Assembly: GCA_030539415.1 (NCBI GenBank)
Contig: JAUNSE010000014.1
Coordinates: forward strand, 1 to 15,048
DNA length: 15,048 nt
Direction of reading: 5' to 3'
From: Desulfovibrionaceae bacterium
GTDB lineage: Bacteria; Desulfobacterota; Desulfovibrionia; Desulfovibrionales; Desulfovibrionaceae
This document shows, one piece after another, positions 7,080 through 14,406 of the stretch. The notes below the pieces were generated by a model that did no database searches, was not told the DNA's origin, and saw only the letters and a list, made by a program, of their open reading frames with translations. Each line of letters opens with the position of its first letter. The first letter of the stretch is position 1. Position numbers and translations under genes: made by a program.

Positions 7080-7389
7080 TTCTCTCCTTTTCTGTGATGC
7101 ATGTCTTTGTACGGATTGGATGTTGATGGCTGTGCTGACTTCCGAAAAAAGAGGGAACACATGCAGGTCGTTTTGCTGCTGTTCAGAAAAAAGCGAAATT
7201 ATACAAAATCCGAGTCTGCACAAGAGAAAAGCTCTCTCTGTATCCCCGAGTGCGGATTTTTGAAAAGCATATGTCTGGACATGCGTTATGCGGCAGTCAG
7301 ACGACATCGTGCGCAATCCGGAGCGCAGCGGCTCTGCCGAGGGGAATCTGCCGATGTCACCTCAATGTCACTGCCCGGATCGGAGAAGA
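7080..7389. other. Gene-free stretch between the gap promoter and the nrfA terminator
   Basis: About 310 bp, less GC-rich than the surroundings, with no ORF having a Shine-Dalgarno site or recognisable product. The one structure I see is an inverted repeat AAAATCCG (7205-7212) / CGGATTTT (7253-7260) around 40 nt, which itself holds AGAG-AAAAG-CTCT. This could be a binding region or a small structured RNA, but there is no promoter-terminator pair to support an RNA gene. Confidence 0.4.
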
Positions 7390-7423
7390 AAGGCCCCTGT
7401 CCGCGCGGGCGGACAGGGGCCTT
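7390..7423 (-). terminator. Terminator of nrfHA
   Basis: A perfect 15-bp stem (AAGGCCCCTGTCCGC / GCGGACAGGGGCCTT) with a 4-nt loop, 28 nt after the nrfA stop. On the minus strand it runs out into TTTCTTCT. This is a strong intrinsic terminator and it separates nrfHA from gap. Confidence 0.9.
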
Positions 7424-7451
7424 GGATGTCACATGGGGAAACGAGGATGCG

Positions 7452-9014
7452 CTACTTCATGGAGACCTTCGTCTGGCCGTCCCACACCTTCTCGGCGGGG
7501 GGCAGAACAGGCAGGAGCCTGAGCCAGGGGTTGGTCTGCAGGTGGGCGGGATCCTGCTGCAGCTTGCGGCTGTGCTCCAGAATGGGCGGCACGATATCCC
7601 TGATGTTGCCTTCGAGGGCGGGGGCGATGCCGTACATGGTGGCCTGCTGGCAGAGGTCCACGGCCTTGAGGCTGCATTCCATGGAGGTCATGAGCGTGTC
7701 GATGGCCTTGGCGGGGTTGTGGAAGCCGACGCTGTTTTCAGCGGAGACGTAATCCCAGAACAGCTGGCCCTTGCGGACCATCTCGCGGGCTTCGGTCATC
7801 AGCTGATCGTAGTTGGCGGCCTTCTCGCCTGTCCAGGCATTGGCCAGACGGACGGCTTCATGTCCGCGCACAGAGGCGTCCTGAGCCTTGATGAGCTGGT
7901 TGTACGTCTTCTGCTGCGAGTAGATCACGCGGGAGCGCAGGTAGTCGGCGGTCTTGTCGGCATGGCACTGACGGCAGGCTCGCAGGTCGGGATCCTTCAG
8001 GGGAGAGGTCATCCAGTGGCTGGAGTACTTCTTGCCGCCCTCGCGCATGTAGGGCATGTGGCAGTCGGCGCAGGCCACACCGGCGGCGCCGTGAGGACCG
8101 TCCTGGAACATCTCGAAGTCGGGATGCTGCATCTTGATCATGGGAATCTTGGAAGCGGCGTGCACCCAGTCGGCGAAGGGCTTCTGGCTGCCGTCAGGAT
8201 TCTTGGCGCCGTGCGTCCTGTAGTACTGGTACATGGCCTCGGCATCCATGCCGTTATCCCACGGGAAGACGGGGCGGCCGGCGGGGCCGTTGTCCTTGTG
8301 GGTGAAGTAGTATTCCACATGGCACTGGGCGCAGACGAGCGTGCGCTTGGTGTTGCGGCTCAGCTTGTTCCAGTCCTGCCCGGTGCGCGCGAGCCAGTCC
8401 TTCAGAGGCTCGGAGTAGGGACGCAGCTCCATGGTCTTCTGGTCGTGGCAGGTGGGGCAGCTGATGCTCTCTTCCTTGGCATCAAGAGATTCGGGAGCGC
8501 GGAAGGTGTTGACATCCTTGGTCCAGAAGCTGTCGCCATACTCCTTGATCCAGGTCATCATCTTGGGAGTCTTGCAGTTCCAACAGGTGGAGGGCAGGGA
8601 TCCCTTTTCCGCGTAGCGGTTGATGCGGTCAATATTGACGAAATCCTCAAGCGCGTACGTGTGGCCGCGGGCTTCGTTGTACTCGTACATGAAGGGATAG
8701 CCGAGCCAGAGGTTCTTCAGGTACGGCTGGGCATACTTGTAGCCGGCGGGCAGAGGATTGGTGCCGTCGTTCTTGTGGAAGGGGACGGATCCCTTGTACT
8801 CCGTCATGACAGAGCTTTCGTTGTTCTTCATGTAGGAGTTGTACTGCAGCGGAAACTGATCCTTGAAGGACGAGTTGCGCATGTCGTCCTCGGAGATCTT
8901 CGTGCTGTACACGGGAGCCTTGAGTTCAGTGCTCACATCATCGCAGCCGCTGACCATGGGCATGCCCATCAACAGCATGGCTGCAAGCGTACCGTTCAAA
9001 AATTTACTTGTCAT
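7452..9014 (-). CDS. nrfA: Cytochrome c nitrite reductase, catalytic subunit NrfA
   Basis: A 520-residue periplasmic pentahaem enzyme that reduces nitrite to ammonium with six electrons and can also act on NO and hydroxylamine. Haem sites in order are CWNCK (144-148, the Lys-ligated active-site haem), CPTCH (186-190), CAQCH (228-232), CADCH (315-319) and CRQCH (347-351). The catalytic residues fit Arg116 (EARGH), Tyr236 (CHVEYYF) and His297 (MQHPDF), by analogy to the Wolinella enzyme (R114, Y218, H277). The signal peptide ends VSGC, a lipobox with Cys24, so NrfA may be lipid-anchored, with Asp at +2. The ATG at 9014 overlaps the nrfH stop by 11 nt and has AAGGA about 9 nt upstream. It is co-transcribed with nrfH, its electron donor, and ends at a strong terminator. 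Confidence 0.98.
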   Translation of the reverse strand: MTSKFLNGTLAAMLLMGMPMVSGCDDVSTELKAPVYSTKISEDDMRNSSFKDQFPLQYNSYMKNNESSVMTEYKGSVPFHKNDGTNPLPAGYKYAQPYLKNLWLGYPFMYEYNEARGHTYALEDFVNIDRINRYAEKGSLPSTCWNCKTPKMMTWIKEYGDSFWTKDVNTFRAPESLDAKEESISCPTCHDQKTMELRPYSEPLKDWLARTGQDWNKLSRNTKRTLVCAQCHVEYYFTHKDNGPAGRPVFPWDNGMDAEAMYQYYRTHGAKNPDGSQKPFADWVHAASKIPMIKMQHPDFEMFQDGPHGAAGVACADCHMPYMREGGKKYSSHWMTSPLKDPDLRACRQCHADKTADYLRSRVIYSQQKTYNQLIKAQDASVRGHEAVRLANAWTGEKAANYDQLMTEAREMVRKGQLFWDYVSAENSVGFHNPAKAIDTLMTSMECSLKAVDLCQQATMYGIAPALEGNIRDIVPPILEHSRKLQQDPAHLQTNPWLRLLPVLPPAEKVWDGQTKVSMK

Positions 9015-9477
9015 AGGCGACCGTCCTTGTGCTGATGGGCTTGCTGCGCATGTGAGCCACATTGCGGTGGCAGTCTACGCAGTACGGCTTGGCATCCATG
9101 CTTGCCACATCCGCATTCGTGTTGATGTGGCAGGATATGCAGTTCTCGTTGATAACATCACGTGTGGCGACACTGGGCTGGAACGGCGCGTCATGGCCCT
9201 GGAAATTGGCGATGACGTCACGCAGGCCTTCTTTGGCCTTGAACGGCAGCTTGGCCATGAGATTGTGCGGCGCATGGCATTCGTTGCAGGCGAGCGAAGC
9301 GTGTGACGAAAGCTTGTGCGTCAGCGCGGCCTCCTGCATGGGATGACAGCTGCCGCAGAACGGACGGGCATCCGTGATTCTCATTGCGTATGCCGAGACT
9401 CCAACCAGTACCACACCCGCGATGAGGCCGCCCAACAAGATTTTGAGCCAGGATCCTTTGCGGGGTGCACTACTCAT
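9004..9477 (-). CDS. nrfH: Tetrahaem quinol dehydrogenase NrfH
   Basis: A 157-residue membrane-anchored cytochrome of the NapC/NirT family that oxidises menaquinol and passes electrons to NrfA. One N-terminal transmembrane helix (about 11-31) is followed by a periplasmic domain with four haem sites: CGSCH (41-45), CNECH (64-68), CISCH (113-117) and CVDCH (133-137). The first haem site continues as CHPM, whose Met47 fits the Met ligand seen in Desulfovibrio NrfH. The frame stays open to 9603, but the ATG at 9477 has an excellent AAGGAGGAGG run just upstream and yields the normal short N-terminus; starting higher would run through the two regulatory dyads. It is first in the nrfHA operon and overlaps nrfA by 11 nt. 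Confidence 0.97.
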   Translation of the reverse strand: MSSAPRKGSWLKILLGGLIAGVVLVGVSAYAMRITDARPFCGSCHPMQEAALTHKLSSHASLACNECHAPHNLMAKLPFKAKEGLRDVIANFQGHDAPFQPSVATRDVINENCISCHINTNADVASMDAKPYCVDCHRNVAHMRSKPISTRTVAYDK

Positions 9478-9554
9478 AGTCCTCCTCCTTGTAACAGGTT
9501 CCTCCCCGGGCTGGTCTGCCATAGGAACTGTTTTCTGCGTAACACGCGCTTTCT

Positions 9555-9572
9555 TTGTGACGCAAGTCACAT
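9555..9572 (-). promoter_or_regulatory. HcpR/CRP-FNR-type operator, gene-proximal copy
   Basis: TTGTGA-CGCAAG-TCACAT is a near-perfect dyad (TTGTGAC/GTCACAT) centred at 9563.5, about 86 bp upstream of the nrfH start. It matches the TTGTGA-N6-TCACAA motif reported for HcpR, the CRP/FNR-family nitrosative-stress regulator of Desulfovibrio. The regulator is inferred from motif and target gene; other CRP/FNR members could bind. Confidence 0.7.
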
Positions 9573-9594
9573 TTGCGGCTTCGGGATGATATTT

Positions 9595-9612
9595 TTGTGA
9601 CAAAAATCACAG
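9595..9612 (-). promoter_or_regulatory. HcpR/CRP-FNR-type operator, distal copy
   Basis: TTGTGA-CAAAAA-TCACAG, centred at 9603.5, is a second copy of the same dyad exactly 40 bp from the first (close to four helical turns). It ends 11 bp before the rodA terminator stem, so both sites sit in the short space that belongs to nrfHA. No clear -10 could be fixed at the class II distance from either site. Confidence 0.65.
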
Positions 9613-9623
9613 CGGAAAAAGAA

Positions 9624-9645
9624 GCCCCCGGCGCCGGCCGGGGGC
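9624..9645 (-). terminator. Terminator of the mre-mrd cluster, after rodA
   Basis: A perfect 9-bp stem GCCCCCGGC / GCCGGGGGC with a 4-nt loop, about 105 nt after the rodA stop. On the minus strand it continues TTCTTTTTCC, a U-rich tail. It insulates the nrfHA control region from rodA read-through. Confidence 0.82.
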
Positions 9646-9750
9646 ATTCTGAGAAAAATTCTGCCCGGCCGGAAACGGAAGGGACGGACGATGCAGGAGC
9701 TTCTGCCTTTCGGAAATTTTCGCTTTGACAGATTGTGTGTGAAATTCCGG

Positions 9751-10863
9751 CTAGATGCGGAAGGCTCTTCGGCGCATGGACACATTGAGCACAAGGCCGA
9801 TGAGGATGAAGTTCACAATGGTGGCTGAACCGCCGTAGCTGATGAAGGGCAGCGGAATGCCAACCACCGGCATGAGTCCCACCACCATGCCCATGTTGAT
9901 GGAGATTTCGGCAAAGAAGTAAAAGAAGACGCCCACACAGAGCATGCTGCCGAAACGATCTTTGGCCTGTATGATTGTGGTGAGAATGGCCAGCAGGAAG
10001 ATGACGAAGAGGGAGATGAGAACAAGGCAGCCGACAAAGCCCCATTCCTCGCCGAAGACGGCGACGGCAAAGTCGGAATGGCGTTCGGGCAGAAAGCGCA
10101 GCTGGGACTGCGTGCCTTCGGCAAAGCCCTTGCCCCAGAGCTGTCCCGAGCCTATCGCGATGCGCGACTGCAGAATGTGGTAGCCGCTGCCGAGCGGATC
10201 GGCCTCCGGATTGAGGAAGGTCAGGATGCGCTGGCGCTGGTAGTCGTGCATGCCGACAAACCACATGAAGGCGCCGATGCAGGGGATGGCCAGAGCGCAG
10301 ATCCGCAGAACCGAGGCTTTCAGGCCGTGAAAGAGCACCATGCCGCCGGCGATGAAAAGAAGCATGAGGGCCGAGCCGAGGTCGGGCTGCTTCACGATAA
10401 AGCCCAGAGGCGGGGCCGCCATCAGCAGTATGAGGCCGAAATCCTTCCAGCCCAGCGTCTCGGAACGCGAGCTGAGGAACTTGGCCGTGGTCAGCAGGAT
10501 GGCGAATTTGGCGAGTTCCGACGGCTGTATGCTGAACAGTCCGAGCGAAATCCAGCGCTTCGCGCCGTAGACCGTGGTGCCGATGAGCGGCACCAGGATC
10601 AGCAGAACCAGAGTCAGGCCGTAGAGATACCAGCTCAGACGCAGAAGACGGTGATAGTCGAAGCACATGGTGACCGTCATGCAGCAGAGTCCGAGCACAC
10701 CCCAGAGGAGCTGGCGCTGATAAAAGCTGGCCTGGGCAAGGCCGGATTCCAGTCTGGTGCCGCTGGCCGAGACGAGATTGACCTCGCCCACGGCGAAAAG
10801 GGCCAGAGCCGCGGCCAAGAGCACCCAGTTGAGATGTCTGAGAAGTGGTTGTCTGTTATCCAT
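9751..10863 (-). CDS. rodA: Peptidoglycan glycosyltransferase RodA (SEDS family)
   Basis: A 370-residue inner-membrane protein that polymerises lipid II into glycan strands during rod elongation, with PBP2 as its transpeptidase partner. About ten hydrophobic segments are visible. SEDS signatures are GAKRWISLGLFSIQPSELAK (100-119), KQPDLGSALM (158-167), SGYHILQSRIAIGSG (226-240), LPERHSDFAVAVFGEEWG (258-275, with the essential Asp264) and the C-terminal VVGIPLPFISYGGSA. Length equals E. coli RodA (370). No good Shine-Dalgarno sequence is visible before the ATG, and 53 nt separate it from the mrdA stop, so translation may depend partly on the upstream gene. It is last in the mreBCD-mrdAB cluster. 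Also called mrdB. FtsW is the nearest alternative, but the pairing with PBP2 and MreCD points to RodA. Confidence 0.96.
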   Translation of the reverse strand: MDNRQPLLRHLNWVLLAAALALFAVGEVNLVSASGTRLESGLAQASFYQRQLLWGVLGLCCMTVTMCFDYHRLLRLSWYLYGLTLVLLILVPLIGTTVYGAKRWISLGLFSIQPSELAKFAILLTTAKFLSSRSETLGWKDFGLILLMAAPPLGFIVKQPDLGSALMLLFIAGGMVLFHGLKASVLRICALAIPCIGAFMWFVGMHDYQRQRILTFLNPEADPLGSGYHILQSRIAIGSGQLWGKGFAEGTQSQLRFLPERHSDFAVAVFGEEWGFVGCLVLISLFVIFLLAILTTIIQAKDRFGSMLCVGVFFYFFAEISINMGMVVGLMPVVGIPLPFISYGGSATIVNFILIGLVLNVSMRRRAFRI

Positions 10864-10916
10864 GATTCACGGAACTCGGGAAACCTGCATGTCCGGCGCT
10901 GTCCGCGCCTGCAGCA

Positions 10917-12839
10917 TCAGTAGGGCAGTCTGGCCTGGCGGGCCGCGCGCTCGCGCGCCATGTCAGGAGGAAGGGGCGGGCCATGCAGGGGCGAGGGCGG
11001 CTCCTGGATGCCTGGCGGCGAGGTGTAGCGCGGATTGGAGAAGAGAAAGTCGTAGACCTTGGCCGCGATGGGACCGGCCACCGAGGAACCGCCGCCGCCA
11101 TGCTCGACCATGACTATGACCACGTAGGTTCTGTCTCCCTTGTGTCCCCAGGTCGCGATCCAGGCATGGTCCCGCTGCTTCCAGGCCATGGTCTCGTTCT
11201 TGGGCCGGGTCTTGCCCAGCTTGACCACCTGGGCCGTGCCTGTCTTGCCGCCCATGTCCGCGTCCTTGCGGCCCACCACGCGGGCCGTGCCGCCGGCGGC
11301 CGTGCGCCGCATGGCGCGGACAATCTGCGCCAGGGTGTCCCTGCCCGCGGGAATTCGCGAACGAACCACGCGCTCGTCGGATTCGAGAAGCAGGGGCTTG
11401 AGCACATCGCCGCCGTTGAGCAGGGCCGACACATAGACGGCCATCTGCAGGGGGGTGGTGAGGGTGTAGCCCTGACCGATGGAGGTGTTGAAGGTGTCGC
11501 CTCTGGTCCAGGCCCGCTTGTGCCGCCGCTTCTTCCATTCTCTGGACGGAACGAGTCCGGACCGTTCTCCGGGCAGGTCGATGCCGGTGGGAGCGCCGAA
11601 CCCGGAAGCGCGCGCGAACTCCTCGATCTTGTTGATGCCTATCTTTTCGGCAATGAGATAGAAATAGACATCGCATGAGTTGATCAGGGCCTGCTCCAGA
11701 TTCTGCTGGCCGTGCCCCGAATGCTTCCAGCAGCGGAAAATCTGGTTGCCGAGCTTGGTCGCGCCGGAGCAGAACACGGAGGTCTGGGGAGAGACGCCGT
11801 TTTCCAGAAAACAGCCGGCCATGACCAGCTTCCAGACCGAGCCCGGCGGATAGGCGCTCTGGAGCACGCGGTTCTGCAGGGGAAAGCGGGGAGAGTTGCG
11901 GAGCACGTTCCAGTCCCTGTGGGAAATGCCTCCGGCAAACAGGTTGTTGTCGTAGGCCGGAGCAGTGACCATGCCCCTCAGCTTGCCGGTGTCCGGCTCC
12001 ATGACAATGATTGAGCCCGCCTGGCTTCCCAGGGCGTCCCAGCAGGCCTTCTGGATGTCCCGGTCGATGGACATGACAAGATCCCTGCCCATCTGCGGCT
12101 CCTCGCGCAGCACGCGGCTCACCATGTGGCCGGAGGCGTCCACCTCGATGTCGCTGATGCCCTTCCTGCCCCTCAGGCGCTTCTCCATGCTGAGTTCTAT
12201 GCCGGACTTGCCCACCAGATCACCCATGGCCAGCCCGGAATCCTCTTCAAGCTCCTTTTCGTTGGCTTCCGCCACATAGCCCAGAATATGGGCGAAAAGG
12301 TCCTTTTCCGGATAATTGCGCCTGGTGAGGACCAGAATTTCCAGACCGGGCCAGTAGCAGAGCTCGGACTCGATGCGGGCCACCAGATCGAAATCCAGAT
12401 CCGAGGCGAGCAGAAGAGGTTCGAAGGACTTGACCTTGAGCCTGGTCTGCCGGTAGCGCTCCTCCACCTTCTCGATGGGCATTCCCGTCCAGACGCTGAC
12501 CTGGGCCAGTGTGGCGGCCAGATCCCGCACATCGTCACGCACCAGCGAAAGCCCGAAAGTCGTGCGGTTGTCGGCCAGAATGCGGCCCCGCTGGTCGAGA
12601 ATGCGTCCGCGCGGCGCGGAGATGGATTCCTCGCGCCAGTGATTGTTCTGCGCCTGCACCGCGAATTCGGCGCCGTGCAGAATCTGCAGATAGTAGAAGC
12701 GCGACACGAAGGCGGCCAGGAAGACAACGATCAGGACCTGCAGAAAGATGAGTCCGGTGCGCGGGGCCTGATAGCTTTCCGTCGCCTCCTTGGCTCCCAC
12801 GCGGATTCTGGGTTCTGTGTCGGGACGCTCAGGCTTCAT
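10917..12839 (-). CDS. mrdA: Penicillin-binding protein 2 (elongation-specific transpeptidase)
   Basis: A 640-residue class B penicillin-binding protein that cross-links new side-wall peptidoglycan. It has a short cytoplasmic N-terminus, one transmembrane anchor (about 29-50), a dimerisation/pedestal domain with SAPRGRILDQRGRILADN (74-91), and a transpeptidase domain with the active-site SVWK (Ser334, Lys337), SCD (388-390) and KTGTAQV (532-538). The tail after about 605 is Pro-rich and charged and is probably disordered. The frame is open to 12857, but the ATG at 12839 has AAGAGGAG 5 nt upstream. It overlaps the mreD end by 11 nt, so coupling is likely. Length is close to E. coli PBP2 (633). 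The pairing with RodA directly downstream identifies it over the divisome PBP3. Confidence 0.97.
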   Translation of the reverse strand: MKPERPDTEPRIRVGAKEATESYQAPRTGLIFLQVLIVVFLAAFVSRFYYLQILHGAEFAVQAQNNHWREESISAPRGRILDQRGRILADNRTTFGLSLVRDDVRDLAATLAQVSVWTGMPIEKVEERYRQTRLKVKSFEPLLLASDLDFDLVARIESELCYWPGLEILVLTRRNYPEKDLFAHILGYVAEANEKELEEDSGLAMGDLVGKSGIELSMEKRLRGRKGISDIEVDASGHMVSRVLREEPQMGRDLVMSIDRDIQKACWDALGSQAGSIIVMEPDTGKLRGMVTAPAYDNNLFAGGISHRDWNVLRNSPRFPLQNRVLQSAYPPGSVWKLVMAGCFLENGVSPQTSVFCSGATKLGNQIFRCWKHSGHGQQNLEQALINSCDVYFYLIAEKIGINKIEEFARASGFGAPTGIDLPGERSGLVPSREWKKRRHKRAWTRGDTFNTSIGQGYTLTTPLQMAVYVSALLNGGDVLKPLLLESDERVVRSRIPAGRDTLAQIVRAMRRTAAGGTARVVGRKDADMGGKTGTAQVVKLGKTRPKNETMAWKQRDHAWIATWGHKGDRTYVVIVMVEHGGGGSSVAGPIAAKVYDFLFSNPRYTSPPGIQEPPSPLHGPPLPPDMARERAARQARLPY

Positions 12840-13308
12840 GCGCGCTCCTCTTGCCAAGCAGGGCGATGCGCACCCGCCTGAGGATTTCCCAGCCGGCCAG
12901 CAGGTAGACGGACTGATGCACGCCGCCCGCGATCAGCTCCTCCATGGCGTACGGCAGCCCCTCCAGATTCGCGAAGAACCAGTCCACCAGGATGCGCACG
13001 CCGCCGCAGGACAGGGACAGCAGGAGCACGAAGCCGGCTCTCGATGCCATGGCCATGCGCGCGCACATTCTGAACAGGATAAGGCAGAGGGTCACGCAGA
13101 CCATGGCCGCGCCGAAAGGCTGGGTGCCCATGCCCTCCTGAAGGAGGATGACGGAGGGCACGAACCAGACCATGGTTCTGTAGTCCTTCTCCTCGGCAAT
13201 CAGAATGAGGCCGAGCAGGAGCGCGTCAAGACCGGGCAGGGCGGCCTGCACGATGATGCCCGCCACAAGAAAGGCGACCCACCACAAGGTGTTGGCAAAA
13301 GCGGCCAT
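12829..13308 (-). CDS. mreD: Rod shape-determining protein MreD
   Basis: A 159-residue, strongly hydrophobic inner-membrane protein with about five or six predicted membrane segments (near 8-24, 28-38, 46-58, 66-82, 90-107, 130-143). MreD proteins have little sequence conservation; the call rests on length (about 160), topology and position between mreC and mrdA. It is thought to bind MreC and set its balance in activating PBP2-RodA. It begins 6 nt after the mreC stop, with TAGGG just before the ATG, and its end overlaps mrdA by 11 nt. Confidence 0.88.
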   Translation of the reverse strand: MAAFANTLWWVAFLVAGIIVQAALPGLDALLLGLILIAEEKDYRTMVWFVPSVILLQEGMGTQPFGAAMVCVTLCLILFRMCARMAMASRAGFVLLLSLSCGGVRILVDWFFANLEGLPYAMEELIAGGVHQSVYLLAGWEILRRVRIALLGKRSAHEA

Positions 13309-13314
13309 ACAGCC

Positions 13315-14235
13315 CTACATCCCGCCCGGAGCCTTTTCCGGGTCATCCTTTTTCAGAAAATCCGGCAGCAGAGGCCCCACAAACTCGGGTCTCGGCGTGG
13401 CCGGCTCCGGAGGACGGACCGTGCCGGTGGGCTCAAGCAGCAGAACTTCTTCGATATGCTGCAGGTCGGCCAGCGGCTCTGCAGAAATAGTCATGAATTC
13501 CGTATAGTTCGATGGCTTGAGCGAGGTGATGCGGGCCACCGGTATGCCCTTGGGAAACTTGCCGTCAAGTCCGGATGTGACAAGCAGCTCGCCGACTTCT
13601 GCCTTGGTGTCGCGGCTGACATAGAGCGCTTCCAGCGGTCTGTTGGGGCCGTTGCCCGTCAGTATGCCCGGAGAGCGCGTCTTCTGGGTGAAGATGGCGA
13701 TGCGGCTCATGGGGTTGGTGAGCAGGAACACTGTGGATGTGTGCGCGCTGGAGCGCTGCACGCGGCCCAGCAGACCAAGGTTGGTGACCACGGGAGTGCC
13801 CGGCGTGGCCCCGTTCACGTAGCCGCGGTTGATGGAAAAGGATTCCAGACGGGAGTTGGGGCCCAGACGCCCGGCCAGCACGCGGGCGCCGACCGGATTC
13901 CAGGAGACGTCCACGGGGAGCTTGAGCAGTTCCCGCAGGCGCCTGAGCTCGGCAAGATCCTCACGGTGCTTGAGTATCTGCGCCTCGAGCTCGCGCACGC
14001 GTTCTGCCAGGGCCTTGTTCTCCCGGCGCACGTCGGTGAGAGCCACATAGTCGTCCCAGATGCCGACCACCGCGGACTGCGCCTGGCGGAAGGGATTGAG
14101 GACAGCGCCCACGGCCTCCAGACCCACCTTGGTTGAGAAGTCGTCAAGGATGCCCGTGCTCCTGTTCCAGGCGTAGAGGCTCAGAAAGAGAACAAGCAGT
14201 ATGCCTGTGCAGATGAGGATTTTGCGAAAACTCAC
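13315..14235 (-). CDS. mreC: Rod shape-determining protein MreC
   Basis: A 306-residue periplasmic protein with a single N-terminal membrane anchor (about 5-22), a coiled coil (about 64-105, RRENKALAERVRELEAQ) that forms dimers, and a beta-rich C-terminal domain that binds PBP2. Family features visible are ARVLAGRLGPNSRLESFSINRG (117-138), GATPGTPVVTNLGLLGRV (142-159) and the later segment TGNGPNRPLEALYV. The start is GTG with GAGGGGG about 11 nt upstream. The C-terminus ends in a Pro-rich, charged tail. It is separated from mreB by 171 nt with a terminator-like hairpin, and lies 6 nt ahead of mreD. Confidence 0.95.
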   Translation of the reverse strand: MSFRKILICTGILLVLFLSLYAWNRSTGILDDFSTKVGLEAVGAVLNPFRQAQSAVVGIWDDYVALTDVRRENKALAERVRELEAQILKHREDLAELRRLRELLKLPVDVSWNPVGARVLAGRLGPNSRLESFSINRGYVNGATPGTPVVTNLGLLGRVQRSSAHTSTVFLLTNPMSRIAIFTQKTRSPGILTGNGPNRPLEALYVSRDTKAEVGELLVTSGLDGKFPKGIPVARITSLKPSNYTEFMTISAEPLADLQHIEEVLLLEPTGTVRPPEPATPRPEFVGPLLPDFLKKDDPEKAPGGM

Positions 14236-14277
14236 AGACCGTGCGCCCCCTCTTGGGAAAAGCGTAGACCGTGCGCC
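14236..14277. repeat. 12-bp direct repeat just upstream of mreC
   Basis: AGACCGTGCGCC occurs at 14236-14247 and again at 14266-14277, 30 bp apart (about three helical turns). The proximal copy directly touches the mreC GTG, and the Shine-Dalgarno-like run lies at its inner edge. It may be a small tandem duplication or a paired binding site; nothing else supports either. Confidence 0.45.
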
Positions 14278-14345
14278 GGGGTCGGGTGGAAATAGGGCGG
14301 GCGGGCAGGCCGGCCTTTGCGCAGAGGCTCTTTCCTGCCGAAAAA

Positions 14346-14376
14346 GGCGCCGAGCCCGGCAAGCCGGCGCGGCGCC
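14346..14376 (-). terminator. Terminator-like hairpin between mreB and mreC
   Basis: On the minus strand GGCGCC (14376-14371) pairs with GGCGCC (14351-14346) around an inner CCGG-CTTG-CCGG hairpin, followed at once by TTTTT (14345-14341). It lies about 30 nt after the mreB stop. It should reduce transcription of mreCD-mrdAB relative to mreB. I see no strong promoter in the remaining 105 nt before mreC. Confidence 0.7.
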
Positions 14377-14406
14377 ACAGACAGCAGCATTCGGATGTGC
14401 ACCGGA

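Noticed and set aside
7060..7263. A 67-codon plus-strand open frame in the gap-nrfA spacer
   Set aside because: It starts in the gap promoter -35 region, has no Shine-Dalgarno site, and its product is Cys/Ser-rich with no recognisable feature.
7101..9035. A 644-codon plus-strand open frame
   Set aside because: It lies opposite nrfA, which has all five haem motifs and a signal peptide. The open frame is a by-product of GC-rich codon use; it has no Shine-Dalgarno site and no recognisable domain.
9478..9603. Longer nrfH N-terminus
   Set aside because: It would place the two HcpR-like dyads inside coding sequence, and the ATG at 9477 has a near-perfect Shine-Dalgarno run.
12790..14136. A 448-codon plus-strand open frame
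   Set aside because: It is opposite mreD, mreC and the start of mrdA, all supported by family motifs and overlapping starts. Its product is low-complexity, His/Gly/Gln-rich, typical of antisense frames.
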